A program made the translations under genes and the position numbers. This document shows, piece by piece, positions 17,982 through 26,949 of a DNA stretch of 64,000 nt. The notes beneath the pieces were generated by a model. That model saw only the letters and a program-made list of their open reading frames with translations, was not told the DNA's origin and did not search any database. Origin of the DNA: Burkholderia sp. WSM2232 (GTDB lineage Bacteria; Pseudomonadota; Gammaproteobacteria; Burkholderiales; Burkholderiaceae); contig NZ_AWZV01000017.1 in NCBI RefSeq assembly GCF_000472545.1, positions 62,001 through 126,000 on the forward strand, given 5' to 3'. How positions within the stretch are numbered: the stretch's first letter is position 1; each line of letters begins with the position of its first letter.

Positions 17982-20900
17982 TCAATGTCCGTCCTTGCCG
18001 GAGCCATTGCTGTCCGGATCATGCGGATGGTGCTGGTTGTAGTGTGCAAGCGCCTCATCCGGGTCTTCCTTCTCGCCGCCGAACTTCGCGCGAATCACGA
18101 CGAAGAACATCGGGATCATGAAGATCGCGAGGAACGTGGCCGTCAACATGCCGCCGATCACGCCCGTGCCGATTGCGTGCTGGCTCGCCGAGCCGGCGCC
18201 GTTGCTGATCGCGAGCGGCATCACGCCGAGAATGAACGCGAGCGAGGTCATCAGGATCGGGCGCAACCGCAGACGCGCCGCTTCCAGCGCGGCCTCGATC
18301 GGCCCCATGCCTTCACCCTGCTGCAACTCGCGCGCGAACTCCACGATCAGAATCGCGTTTTTCGCCGACAAGCCCACCGTGGTCAGAAGACCGACCTGGA
18401 AGAACACGTCGTTTTCGAGCCCGCGCAGTGTCGCGGCCAACAGTGCGCCGATCACGCCGAGCGGCACCACCATGATCACCGAGAACGGAATCGACCAGCT
18501 TTCATACAGCGCCGCGAGACACAGGAACACGACGAGGATCGAGATGCCGTACAGGATCGGCGCCTGCGAACCCGACTGACGCTCCTGCAGCGACAGACCC
18601 GTCCACTCGTAGCCGATACCTGCGGGCAGTTTCGCCACGAGCGCTTCCATGGCCGACATCGCCTGACCGGTCGACTTGCCCGGCGCAGCCGCACCCTGAA
18701 TTTCCACCGCCGAAATACCGTTGTAGCGCTCGAGCTTCGGCGACCCGTAGGTCCACTCCCCGCTCGCGAACGACGTGAACGGCACCATGCCTCCGGCCGT
18801 GTTGCGCACGTACCAGGCGCTCAGGTCTTCAGGCTTCATGCGGAACGGTGCATCGCCCTGCAGATAGACCTTCTTGATCCGGCCGTCGGTATCGAGGAAG
18901 TTGTTCACGTATTGCGACGCCCATGCAATCGAGAACGTCTGGTCGATTGCAGAGAGCGACACACCGAGCGCAGACGCCTTCTCGTGGTCGATATTGATCC
19001 TGAACTGCGGCGTGTCGTTCAGGCCATTCGGACGCACCTGCGCGAGCGTCGGATCTTGCGCGGCCAGGCCGAGCAGCATGTTGCGCGCTTGCATCAGCTT
19101 TTCGTGGCCGACACCCGCGCGGTCCTGCAGCTCGAAGTCGAAGCCCGCAGCCGTACCGAGTTCCGGAATGGACGGCGGATTCACCGGATACACCAGCGCG
19201 CCCTTATAGCTGCCGAAGTGCATGAAAAGACGGCCTACCAGCGCCTGCACCTTTTCGTCCGCGTGCTGACGCTGCGCGTAGTCCTTCATCCGCACGAACA
19301 CGAGACCGGCGTTCTGGCCGCGGCCCGCGAAGCTGAAGCCGTTCACCGTAAAGGTGGATTCGACGATCGCTTTTTCGCCGTTGAGCAGATAGTCGGACAC
19401 GTCCTTCAGCGCGCGCGCCGTGGTTTCCTGCGTCGAGCCCGACGGCGTTTGCACGAGCACGAACATCGTGCCCTGGTCTTCGTCCGGCAGGAACGATTTC
19501 GGCAGGCGTACGAACAACAGACCCACCGCGACGATCACCACCATATAGATGATGAGCCAGCGGCCCGAGCGCTTGATCACGTGGTGCACGCCCGAGTGGT
19601 ACTTGTCGCGGCTCTTGTTGAAGGTGCGGTTGAACCAGCCGAAGAAGCCCTTCTTCTCTTCGTGGTGACCTTGCGGAATGGGCTTGAGGATCGTCGCGCA
19701 CAAGGCCGGCGTCAGAATCAACGCGACCAGCACGGACAGCACCATCGCCGCCACGATGGTCAGCGAGAACTGCCGGTAAATGGCGCCGACCGAACCGCCC
19801 GAGAACGCCACCGGCACGAACACCGCCGACAGCACGAGCGCCACGCCGACGAGCGCGCCAGTAATCTGGTCCATCGCCTTGCGGGTAGCTTCGCGAGGCG
19901 ATAAGCCCTCCTCTGCCATCACCCGCTCGACGTTTTCCACCACCACGATCGCGTCGTCCACCAACAGGCCAATTGCCAGCACGAGGCCGAACATGGACAG
20001 CGTATTGATGGAGAAACCCACCACGCTCATGATCGCGAACGTGCCGAGCAGCACCACCGGCACGGCGATCGTCGGGATCAGCGTGGCCCGCAGGTTCTGC
20101 AGGAACAGGTACATGACGAGGAACACCAGCACGATACCTTCGAGCAGCGTCTTGACCACTTCCTCGATCGACAGACGCACGAACGGTGTGGTGTCGTACG
20201 GATACTTCACGACCAGACCATGCGGGAAGTACTTCGACAGTTCGTCGATCTTCGCGCGCACGGCCTTTGCGGTAGCCAGCGCGTTTGCACCGGTGGCGAG
20301 CTGGATACCGAAGCCGGCAGTCGGCTGACCGTTGTACTTGGTGTCGAAGTTGTAGTTCTCGCCGCCCAGTTCGATGCGCGCCACGTCCTTGATGCGAACC
20401 TGCGAGCCGTCCGGATTCACCTTCAGCAGCACGTTGCCGAACTGTTCCGGCGTATTGAGCAGCGTGGCTTCCGTAATGGTCGCCTGCAACACCTGCCCAG
20501 GCACCGACGGCGTGCCGCCGAGCGAGCCGCCCGCGACCTGCACGTTCTGCGCCTGCAACGCGGTTTCCACGTCCACCGGCGTGAGGCCGAAGTTGGTGAG
20601 CTTGTTTGCGTCGAGCCAGATGCGCATCGCGTACTGCGAGCCGAACAGCGTGACCGTGCCCACGCCGTCGATACGGCTCACCGGGTCCTGAATGTTCGAC
20701 GCCACGTAGTTCGCGAGGTCGTACTTGTTCATGCTGCCGTCTTCGGACACGAATGCCATGACCAGCAGGAAGCTGCTGCTCGACTTCGTGACCTTGGTGC
20801 CCAACTGCTGCACGGCTTGCGGCAAGAGCGGCGTGGCGAGCTGCAGCTTGTTCTGCACCTGCACCTGCGCGATGTCAGGATTGGTGCCGGCCGCGAACGT

Positions 20901-21176
20901 CAGCGTGATGGTTGCCGTACCCGAGTCGTCCGAAGTGGACGACAGATACAGCAAGTGGTCGAGACCACTCATCTGCTGCTCGATCACCTGCGTGACGGTG
21001 TTTTCCACCGTCTTCGCCGAAGCGCCCGGATAGGTTGCGCTGATCTGCACAGCCGGCGGCGCGATGGTCGGATATTGCGCGATCGGCAAGGTGAACACCG
21101 ACGCGATACCCGCGAGCATCAAAATGATGGCGATCACCCATGCAAAAATCGGGCGATCAATAAAGAACTTTGCCAT
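17982..21176 (-). CDS. bpeB: RND multidrug efflux inner-membrane pump
   Basis: This 1064-residue pump of the HAE-1 RND family exports drugs using the proton gradient. It opens with the typical MAKFFIDRPIFAWVIAIILM segment. Membrane segment 4 carries AIGLLVDDAIVVVENV with the paired aspartates of the proton relay, followed by VMAEEGLSPREATRKAM, with large periplasmic loops before and after. Length equals that of AcrB/MexB/BpeB. It lies 18 bp downstream of the periplasmic adaptor gene and overlaps the repressor-controlled transcription unit. Family members are known to export macrolides, aminoglycosides and other compounds; this copy's spectrum is not readable. Confidence 0.95.
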   Translation of the reverse strand: MAKFFIDRPIFAWVIAIILMLAGIASVFTLPIAQYPTIAPPAVQISATYPGASAKTVENTVTQVIEQQMSGLDHLLYLSSTSDDSGTATITLTFAAGTNPDIAQVQVQNKLQLATPLLPQAVQQLGTKVTKSSSSFLLVMAFVSEDGSMNKYDLANYVASNIQDPVSRIDGVGTVTLFGSQYAMRIWLDANKLTNFGLTPVDVETALQAQNVQVAGGSLGGTPSVPGQVLQATITEATLLNTPEQFGNVLLKVNPDGSQVRIKDVARIELGGENYNFDTKYNGQPTAGFGIQLATGANALATAKAVRAKIDELSKYFPHGLVVKYPYDTTPFVRLSIEEVVKTLLEGIVLVFLVMYLFLQNLRATLIPTIAVPVVLLGTFAIMSVVGFSINTLSMFGLVLAIGLLVDDAIVVVENVERVMAEEGLSPREATRKAMDQITGALVGVALVLSAVFVPVAFSGGSVGAIYRQFSLTIVAAMVLSVLVALILTPALCATILKPIPQGHHEEKKGFFGWFNRTFNKSRDKYHSGVHHVIKRSGRWLIIYMVVIVAVGLLFVRLPKSFLPDEDQGTMFVLVQTPSGSTQETTARALKDVSDYLLNGEKAIVESTFTVNGFSFAGRGQNAGLVFVRMKDYAQRQHADEKVQALVGRLFMHFGSYKGALVYPVNPPSIPELGTAAGFDFELQDRAGVGHEKLMQARNMLLGLAAQDPTLAQVRPNGLNDTPQFRINIDHEKASALGVSLSAIDQTFSIAWASQYVNNFLDTDGRIKKVYLQGDAPFRMKPEDLSAWYVRNTAGGMVPFTSFASGEWTYGSPKLERYNGISAVEIQGAAAPGKSTGQAMSAMEALVAKLPAGIGYEWTGLSLQERQSGSQAPILYGISILVVFLCLAALYESWSIPFSVIMVVPLGVIGALLAATLRGLENDVFFQVGLLTTVGLSAKNAILIVEFARELQQGEGMGPIEAALEAARLRLRPILMTSLAFILGVMPLAISNGAGSASQHAIGTGVIGGMLTATFLAIFMIPMFFVVIRAKFGGEKEDPDEALAHYNQHHPHDPDSNGSGKDGH

Positions 21177-21194
21177 GTGGCGGGCTCCCTGTTA

Positions 21195-22427
21195 TTACGC
21201 GCCCGATGCAGCGGAGGCAGGTTGAGCCGTCTGCGCACTGCCGCTGGCGGCCGGCGCGCCCTGAGCGGCTGCGCCGGAGGCAGGCGAGGCGGGAAGTTGC
21301 GCGGCGACGGTCTTGACCTGCATGCCCGGTTTCGCCTTGTCGGTGCCCTGCACGATCACGCGGTCGCCGGCTTTCAGGCCGCTCTCGACCACCCAGTTCG
21401 AACCGTAGGTGCCCGAAGTGACGAGCTGACGCAAAGCAACCTTGTTGTCGTCGCCGACGACGAGCGCGGTAGGCTGTCCCTTCTGGTCATGCGTGATGCC
21501 GACTTGCGGCACGACGAGTGCGTTTTCGTTCACCCCTTCCTCGATCTTCGCGCGCACGAACATGCCCGGCAGCAGCACCTTGTCCTTGTTCTGGAAGATG
21601 GCGCGCACCGTGACCGAGCCGGTGCCCTGGTCGACCGTCACGTCGGTGAACTGCAGCTTGCCTTTTTCCGAGTACGTGCGGCCGTCTTCGAGGATCAGCG
21701 AAACCTTCGCGGCGTCGGGGCCGTTGGTCTTCAGGTGGCCTTCCTGTATTTCGCGGCGCAGCTTCAGACCGTCGAGACTCGACTGCGTCAGGTCGACATA
21801 AACCGGGTCCAGCTGCTGGACGGTGGCAAGCAGGGTCGCGGCGCTAGCCTGCACGTAGGCGCCAGGCGTGACTTGCGACACGCCGATCTGACCGGTGACA
21901 GGCGAGGTGACGTCCGTGTAGCCGAGGTTGATCTGCGCGGTCTCGACCGCTGCCTTACCCGCGGCGACGTCGGCGGCGGCCTGACCTTGCGCGGCCACCG
22001 CGTTGTCGTAGTCCTGCTTGCTGACCGCATTGGCAGCGACCAGCACCTTGAAGCGGTTGGCCTGCGCCGTGGTGGACGCGAGGTTCGCCTGCGCCTTCGC
22101 GAGCGTGGCCTTCGCATTGTTCAGCGCGGCGATGTACGGCGCCGGATCGATCTTGTACAGACGCTGACCCGCCTTGACCTGAGCACCTTCGGTGAACTCG
22201 CGGCGCAGCACGATGCCGTCGACCCGCGCGCGCACTTGCGCGACGAGGAAAGCACTGGTGCGGCCCGGCAATTCGGTGACGACAGGTACGGTAGTCGGCT
22301 GGACAGTGACGACGCCGACTTCGGGCGTCTGTTGCGGCGGGGCAGATTGTTTTGGTCCGCATGCTGCCAGCAATACGGCAGCCGTCGCGGCACTGATTAA
22401 GCGGAATGGAACCCGTTCGACGCGCAT
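21195..22427 (-). CDS. bpeA: RND efflux periplasmic adaptor lipoprotein
   Basis: This 410-residue membrane-fusion protein links the inner-membrane pump and outer channel. It has a lipoprotein signal (lipobox LLAAC near residue 23), a lipoyl domain around VRARVDGIVLRREF, an alpha-helical hairpin (about residues 95-175), a second lipoyl half (TDVTSPVTGQIGVS), and a beta-barrel. The C-terminus is Ala/Ser/Pro/Gln-rich. I chose the ATG at 22427 because GAGGTC precedes it. It is the first gene of the leftward efflux operon, under a strong sigma-70-like promoter overlapped by a palindromic operator. Confidence 0.94.
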   Translation of the reverse strand: MRVERVPFRLISAATAAVLLAACGPKQSAPPQQTPEVGVVTVQPTTVPVVTELPGRTSAFLVAQVRARVDGIVLRREFTEGAQVKAGQRLYKIDPAPYIAALNNAKATLAKAQANLASTTAQANRFKVLVAANAVSKQDYDNAVAAQGQAAADVAAGKAAVETAQINLGYTDVTSPVTGQIGVSQVTPGAYVQASAATLLATVQQLDPVYVDLTQSSLDGLKLRREIQEGHLKTNGPDAAKVSLILEDGRTYSEKGKLQFTDVTVDQGTGSVTVRAIFQNKDKVLLPGMFVRAKIEEGVNENALVVPQVGITHDQKGQPTALVVGDDNKVALRQLVTSGTYGSNWVVESGLKAGDRVIVQGTDKAKPGMQVKTVAAQLPASPASGAAAQGAPAASGSAQTAQPASAASGA

Positions 22428-22667
22428 GGAGCGACCTCTGTCTATGACTGAGAATGAAAAAGTGCGCGCATCCCTACCCCGGGGACGACGGCGCACACAG
22501 GCGTCTTGCGACGCTCGACCGGGGAGCCCGTGAATTCGTACCGAAGCTGCGAGGCACCGAGGGCGAAATGCGCCAACCGGGAAATGCCGCACGGCGCCGC
22601 CCGTTCGGGCACGGCGCGAAAAGCTTTCGAAAGGCAACAGTGACGGATATTAACCGGTCGTCACGCC

Positions 22668-22697
22668 TTGGGCTATCCGATCGTGGGGTGCTATTAT
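22668..22697 (+). promoter_or_regulatory. Candidate bpeR promoter
   Basis: TTGGGC at 22668-22673 and TATTAT at 22692-22697 are spaced 18 bp and point toward the repressor gene. The minus-10 box overlaps the adaptor-operon promoter and abuts the palindromic operator, so the repressor probably controls its own gene too. Confidence 0.55.
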
Positions 22698-22722
22698 ATA
22701 TACATTCACGAATGCATGTAAA
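22693..22722 (-). promoter_or_regulatory. Candidate bpeA-bpeB-oprB promoter
   Basis: Reading leftward, TTTACA (22722-22717) and TATAAT (22698-22693) are separated by 18 bp. The minus-10 box is a consensus match in otherwise GC-rich DNA, about 265 bp before the adaptor start codon. The operator covers the spacer. Confidence 0.65.
22697..22720. promoter_or_regulatory. AcrR/BpeR-type operator palindrome
   Basis: A 24-bp imperfect palindrome centred at 22708/22709 has half-sites containing TACATTC and GAATGCATGTA. From memory of the E. coli AcrR operator, I count 19 of 24 identical positions. It sits across the minus-35/minus-10 spacer of the efflux promoter, an ideal place for TetR-family repression. 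Confidence 0.75.
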
Positions 22723-22856
22723 AGTACGTTACTTCTCTTGCTGGGCGACCGTTAGCAAGAAAGCCGCCAGGAAACCCTTCGCGGCAACCGGATTGTCATC
22801 TGGCGTACTTAAAAGCGCTCGGCAAAAACCCCACAATCAGGGCAGGTCATACCAAT

Positions 22857-23489
22857 ATGGTCCGTAGAACCAAGGAAGAGGCGCTGGAGACGCGCAACAG
22901 CATTCTCGATGCGGCAGAAAAAGTGTTTTTTGAAAAAGGCGTATCGCGCACGTCGCTCGCGGACATCGCGCAGGCGGCCGGGGTCACGCGCGGCGCAATT
23001 TATTGGCATTTCGCCCACAAGAGCGATCTGTTTACAGAGATGTTCGACCGCGTGCTGCTGCCGCTCGACGAACTCAAGGCCGCCTCGCTCGACCCGAACG
23101 AGCCGGATCCGCTGGGGCGCCTAATGGAAGTCTGCACCGTCTGCCTGCGCGACACCTTGAACAATCCGCGCCGCCGCCGCGTGTTCGACATTCTGTTTCT
23201 GAAGTGCGAGCTGGTGGAGGAAATGGGACCGGTGCTGGTGCGCTATCAGACCAACATGCGCGAAGCGCTGACCAAGATCGACGCCGCCATGCGCAATGCG
23301 ATCTCGAAGGGCCAGTTGCCCGCCGATCTCGACACCAGGCTCGCCGCGGCCATGGTGCATGCTTTTGTTGGCGGGTCGCTGCGCGACATGCTGTTCCTGC
23401 CCGATGCAACGGATTATGCCGCGCTCGGCGAGCGCATGGTCCAAGGCATGTTCGACGCGCTGAAGTTGAGCCCGATGCTGCGCAAGTAA
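22857..23489 (+). CDS. bpeR: TetR-family repressor of the RND efflux operon
   Basis: This 210-residue regulator has a TetR helix-turn-helix at about residues 10-55 (TRNSILDAAEKVFFEKG, then SLADIAQAAGVTRGAIYWHF) and a C-terminal ligand-binding domain of the AcrR/TtgR type. It is transcribed divergently from the adaptor gene, the usual arrangement for local efflux repressors. AGGTC lies 12 bp before the ATG. It is expected to dissociate from the operator at 22697-22720 when it binds a pump substrate. Sequence and context match BpeR. Confidence 0.93.
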   Translation: MVRRTKEEALETRNSILDAAEKVFFEKGVSRTSLADIAQAAGVTRGAIYWHFAHKSDLFTEMFDRVLLPLDELKAASLDPNEPDPLGRLMEVCTVCLRDTLNNPRRRRVFDILFLKCELVEEMGPVLVRYQTNMREALTKIDAAMRNAISKGQLPADLDTRLAAAMVHAFVGGSLRDMLFLPDATDYAALGERMVQGMFDALKLSPMLRK

Positions 23490-23545
23490 CGAGCGTCGGG
23501 AAGTCCTGCGGATGCGACTGGCAAGCCGCATCCTTCACCCTCGCC

Positions 23546-24172
23546 TCACCGGTTTCTGCTGCGCGCCTTCTGGTTCGACGCATAGATGTTGCCGCGCTCG
23601 AGCGGGGTGCCGTTTGCGAGCGCGGCAAGCCATTCGTCGGTGCTTGCCACGGCCGCGAAGCGCGATTGCAGCACCACGCAAAACACCCTGTGAATGTCCT
23701 CCGCGCTCGCAAAGCCCGCGCTGTTTTCATAGGGCACTGAGCCGGTCGCATCGTGCAGAAACTCGACAGCAAGCCCGGCATGGACGGCGTGATTGATCGT
23801 CGACGCATCGCAGTTGTGCGTCATGTAGCCAGCCACGGTCAGTGTGTCGATGCCGCGCGCGGCCAGCCACTCGCCCAGATCGGTGCCGGTGAAAGCGCTC
23901 GGCAGCGACTTTTCGACGTAGTGATCCCGCTCGCGGGAAGCCACCACCGGGTGCAGTTCCGCGCGTTCGCTGCCGCGAGCAAAGAGCGGCGAGCTGGCGG
24001 GCGCGAAGTTCTGCACGACGACGACCGGCACGCCCGCGGTGCGCGCCGCGTCCATTGCGCGGCCAATATTGGCAAGGGAAGTCTGGACCTGCGGATATTC
24101 GATCGGCAGATCGCCGCTCACGTATTCGTTCTGCACGTCGATGACGACTAGCGCACGGCGCGGGGTGGTCAT
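23546..24172 (-). CDS. Isochorismatase-like cysteine hydrolase
   Basis: This 208-residue cytosolic hydrolase has the catalytic Asp in VIDVQNEY (near residue 12), a Lys in VEKSLPSAFTG, and a nucleophilic Cys in AGYMTHNCDAST. This gives the D-K-C triad of the isochorismatase/nicotinamidase superfamily. The start at 24172 follows AGGAGTG. It is divergent from a GlxA-type activator that probably controls it. Family substrates include nicotinamide, biuret, N-carbamoyl compounds and others; the true one is unknown here. Confidence 0.88.
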   Translation of the reverse strand: MTTPRRALVVIDVQNEYVSGDLPIEYPQVQTSLANIGRAMDAARTAGVPVVVVQNFAPASSPLFARGSERAELHPVVASRERDHYVEKSLPSAFTGTDLGEWLAARGIDTLTVAGYMTHNCDASTINHAVHAGLAVEFLHDATGSVPYENSAGFASAEDIHRVFCVVLQSRFAAVASTDEWLAALANGTPLERGNIYASNQKARSRNR

Positions 24173-24376
24173 GGCAACACTCCTATGGAAGCTGATGGCA
24201 ATTGCGCCGCGGCCTCGCCGGTTCGGAAGACTCGCTTCCACGCGGCGAGAAAGAGCGGCGATGACGCATTGTGGTTTGCTCCCGCGCCGCACGACAGCGG
24301 CCCGTTTGACAATCTTCGCTAGAATCGGGCCATTGAACTTTCCCAGTGCATCGCCGCTTCGAGAGATGACCGACTG

Positions 24377-25396
24377 ATGGCCGTATCTACCGTATCTACC
24401 GTGTCCACAGCTTCCACCGCTGCTGCAACGCGCGTCACGCAGCCTTCGCACACCGTCGCCGTGATCGCCTTCGACCGCATCAGCCCCTTCCACCTGTCCG
24501 TGCCGTGCGTGGTTTTCGGCGAGGACCGCAGCGGTGGCGGCGTCCCGCATTTCGACTTTCGCGTCTGTGCAGCCGAAGCGGGGCCGCTCGCAACAACCGC
24601 GGGCTTTTCGATCGCCGTCACGCACGGTCTGGAAGCACTAGCGGACGCACACACGATCATCGTGCCGAGCTGGCGCGATCCGGACGAGCCGCCACCCGCT
24701 GCCTTACTCGACGCGCTGCGCGCGGCCCACGCGCGCGGCGCGCAACTCGTCGGCCTGTGCCTCGGCGCATTCGTGCTGGCCGCCGCCGGCATTCTGGACG
24801 ACCGCCCGGCCTCGACGCACTGGGCGTGGGCCGACGACTTCGCGCGCCGCTACCCGCGCGTCAAGCTCGACCGCGACGTGCTGTATGTCGACGACGGCAA
24901 TGTGCTGACATCGGCGGGCACGGCGGCAGGACTCGATTGCTGCCTGCACGTGCTGCGCAAGATGTGCGGCGCCGAGGTGGCGAATTTCGTCGCGCGCCGG
25001 CTGGTGGTGTCGCCGCACCGGCAAGGCGGGCAGGCGCAGTACATTCAGCAGCCGGTGCCGCAGAACCTCCGCGAAGACCGGCTCGCCGGGCTGCTCGACT
25101 GGGTGCGCGGCAACCTCGACGCGCCGCACACGCTCGACAGCCTCGCCGCGCGCGCGCTGATGAGCCGCCGCACCTTCACGCGACGCTTCCGGCTCGCGAC
25201 CGGCACGACGGTTGGCGCATGGCTGCTCGCGCAGCGGCTCGGGCGCGCGCAACAGTTGCTCGAGAGCACGGGCGAGTCAGTGGAGGCGATTGCCGGCATT
25301 GCCGGATTCGGGTCGGCGGCTTCGTTGCGCCAGCATTTTGCCGAGGCGTTTCGCACGTCGCCCTCGGCGTGGCGCAGGGAGTTCCGCGGGGGATGA
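24377..25396 (+). CDS. GlxA/FtrA-type AraC-family transcriptional regulator with DJ-1/PfpI domain
   Basis: This 339-residue regulator combines an N-terminal DJ-1/PfpI-like (class I amidotransferase-like) domain with an AraC helix-turn-helix. The first domain covers about residues 25-190 and includes LVGLCLGAFVLAAAGILDD, where Cys sits at the nucleophile elbow. The AraC region covers about residues 230-335 (SRRTFTRRFRLATGTTVGAW, then VEAIAGIAGFGSAASLRQHF). The first 20 codons are a Val-Ser-Thr repeat from 9-bp units (GTATCTACC), so the real start could lie a little downstream, but no later Met is convenient. Divergent placement suggests activation of the neighbouring cysteine hydrolase gene. 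Confidence 0.88.
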   Translation: MAVSTVSTVSTASTAAATRVTQPSHTVAVIAFDRISPFHLSVPCVVFGEDRSGGGVPHFDFRVCAAEAGPLATTAGFSIAVTHGLEALADAHTIIVPSWRDPDEPPPAALLDALRAAHARGAQLVGLCLGAFVLAAAGILDDRPASTHWAWADDFARRYPRVKLDRDVLYVDDGNVLTSAGTAAGLDCCLHVLRKMCGAEVANFVARRLVVSPHRQGGQAQYIQQPVPQNLREDRLAGLLDWVRGNLDAPHTLDSLAARALMSRRTFTRRFRLATGTTVGAWLLAQRLGRAQQLLESTGESVEAIAGIAGFGSAASLRQHFAEAFRTSPSAWRREFRGG

Positions 25397-25663
25397 CGCG
25401 CGCAATGCAGATAGATGACGCAGAGGCGCCGCGAAGTTGCCGCGAGCGGGTGAAGGCGAGAGCGTGAAGGCGACCTCAGGTCGGCCGTCATAGAAGTGAC
25501 TAGCGTTAAAAGGAAGTGCCACGAGCGCAAGCCGCGTCAGCAAACGCGGTCCTCGGCATCCCACTCCAGCGACGCAATTTCGTAGCCCATCACCGCGATT
25601 TCGTAGTCGCGCTGACGCGACAGTCCTCCTCAGTTGCGGGGCGACCCCGCGCCCGGCATCCGC

Positions 25664-26398
25664 TCAGCGCTCGCTGATCCAGCGCGCCACATACAGCAGC
25701 AGCGCGACAAGAAAAATCATCGCCGCCCAGGCCCAGTAGGGCACCGCATGCGGAGCAGGTTCAGGGTGCGAGACGCCGTGCGAGACACTCGCCGCCCGCC
25801 CGCCGTGCGCGCCGCTGTGTTCGGCGCGCGTGCGTCGCGCGATGCCGCCCAGCGTGATGGGCCGCAGAAAGACATGCTGACGGCGCGCCGCTGAACCGCG
25901 CGCGCGATTCGGCCCTTGCCCATGCTTTGCACGCACGACCGCACTAAACTCGGCGAAAAAATCGTCCGCCAGTTGGCGAAGCGCGTTTTCGAGCTGGCGC
26001 GGGGGCAGTTGCGCGAGCGGTCCGGACGACGCCGCCCAGATCGTGTAGTCGATCCGCGTGCTGCGCTCCCTGCCGACCGCCGCGCCTTCTTCCGGACGCA
26101 GACGCACTTCGATCTGGCCGCGCAGCGAGCCGACACCTTCGGCGCGCGCCTTGAAGTTGATGGTGCGGCGCTCGGCATCGGCCGGGCCCGAATCCTGGCC
26201 GGCCACATGCGCGCGCGCCTCGTAACGCGCGCGCAGCGGCCCGAGCGGGACTGTCAGCGTGAGGGCGTATTCACCGTGAGAAAGGCGTGTGAACGACTCG
26301 CAATTGTCGAGGCTGGCGCGCAACAGCGCGAGGTCTTGCAACGCGCCCCATACATCGGACGGCGCAAGTGGAATCCGTAACGCGTCGTTCAGTTCCAT
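25664..26398 (-). CDS. CoxG-like SRPBCC-domain protein with C-terminal membrane anchor
   Basis: This 244-residue protein starts with a CoxG-type SRPBCC fold (about residues 1-150: MELNDALRIPLAPSDVWGAL, then TVPLGPLRARYEA). An Arg/His-rich linker follows, then a C-terminal membrane helix (YWAWAAMIFLVALLLYVARW), as in CoxG relatives linked to molybdenum hydroxylases. GGGAGGC precedes the ATG at 26398. It lies 31 bp downstream of a DUF427 gene and is probably co-transcribed with it. No dehydrogenase genes are adjacent, so its partner is unknown. Confidence 0.82.
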   Translation of the reverse strand: MELNDALRIPLAPSDVWGALQDLALLRASLDNCESFTRLSHGEYALTLTVPLGPLRARYEARAHVAGQDSGPADAERRTINFKARAEGVGSLRGQIEVRLRPEEGAAVGRERSTRIDYTIWAASSGPLAQLPPRQLENALRQLADDFFAEFSAVVRAKHGQGPNRARGSAARRQHVFLRPITLGGIARRTRAEHSGAHGGRAASVSHGVSHPEPAPHAVPYWAWAAMIFLVALLLYVARWISER

Positions 26399-26429
26399 CT
26401 GAGCCTCCCGGTGAACGCGCGACATCGAA

Positions 26430-26822
26430 TCAGGATGTCTGATCGATGCGGTCGACGCGCGATGAGTAGAACGCCAGATAGCCCTTGATTCTTGCCACCG
26501 ACTCGAACGGCGTCTCGTAGCTCCATACTGCGTTTTCGATCAGGCCGTCTTCGGTCAGCAGGTGGAAGTACGACGCGTCGCCTTTGAAAGGGCAATGCGT
26601 GCTGTGCGTCGAGCGTTCGAGGCGCGCCATGTTCACGTCCTCGCGTGGAAAGTAGAACACGTCGGGCAGACCGGTTTCGCTCAGGGTCAGCGCCGCGTGC
26701 GTGTCGGCCATCGTGACGCCGCCGTGGATCACCCGCACGCGGTGATCGTTGCCGCTGATCGCGATAGTGTGCCCGCCAGCGGATTTCGCGGGGCTTGCGT
26801 GAGGTGTCAAGGCATCGTCCAT
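26430..26822 (-). CDS. DUF427-domain protein
   Basis: This 130-residue protein has the DUF427 pattern: a beta-rich fold with VYYFPREDV-like FYFPREDVNM, then STHCPFKGDASYFHL and WSYETPFESVARIKGYLAFY near the end. The family is conserved in bacteria and fungi without a settled biochemical role; a CENP-V/Mss4-like fold has been proposed. It is the first gene of a two-gene leftward unit with the CoxG-like gene. A terminator hairpin lies just upstream, isolating it from the preceding gene. Confidence 0.85.
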   Translation of the reverse strand: MDDALTPHASPAKSAGGHTIAISGNDHRVRVIHGGVTMADTHAALTLSETGLPDVFYFPREDVNMARLERSTHSTHCPFKGDASYFHLLTEDGLIENAVWSYETPFESVARIKGYLAFYSSRVDRIDQTS

Positions 26823-26861
26823 GTCTCGGCTCCGTGAAAGTGTGCGCTGGTGCAAACAGCA

Positions 26862-26886
26862 AAGCCACGGGACAGACCCGTGGCTT
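26862..26886. terminator. Hairpin terminator after the exported 165-residue protein gene
   Basis: A 10-bp perfect stem (AAGCCACGGG ... CCCGTGGCTT) with loop ACAGA lies between two leftward genes. It most likely terminates the upstream gene ending at 26950. Confidence 0.75.
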
Positions 26887-26949
26887 CATTATCGGCCAAA
26901 GTTCCGGCGATTGCGCGGCCTCCATGCCGATGCGCGGCCGGCTTCGGGT

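Noticed and set aside
17508..19904. A roughly 800-codon rightward open frame antisense to oprB and bpeB
   Set aside because: The translation is Arg/His-rich without domains, while the opposite strand encodes clear RND proteins. It is a codon-bias shadow of GC-rich genes.
20220..22400. A roughly 725-codon rightward open frame antisense to bpeB and bpeA
   Set aside because: Same reasoning: arginine-rich shadow, no ribosome-binding site, and both real genes have strong family motifs.
25537..25590. A 17-codon leftward mini-ORF (MGYEIASLEWDAEDRVC) with a GAGGAGGAC motif further upstream
   Set aside because: The purine-rich site is over 30 bases from the ATG, and the upstream frame has no good start. 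A short direct repeat (GCRATTTCGTAG) explains part of the sequence.
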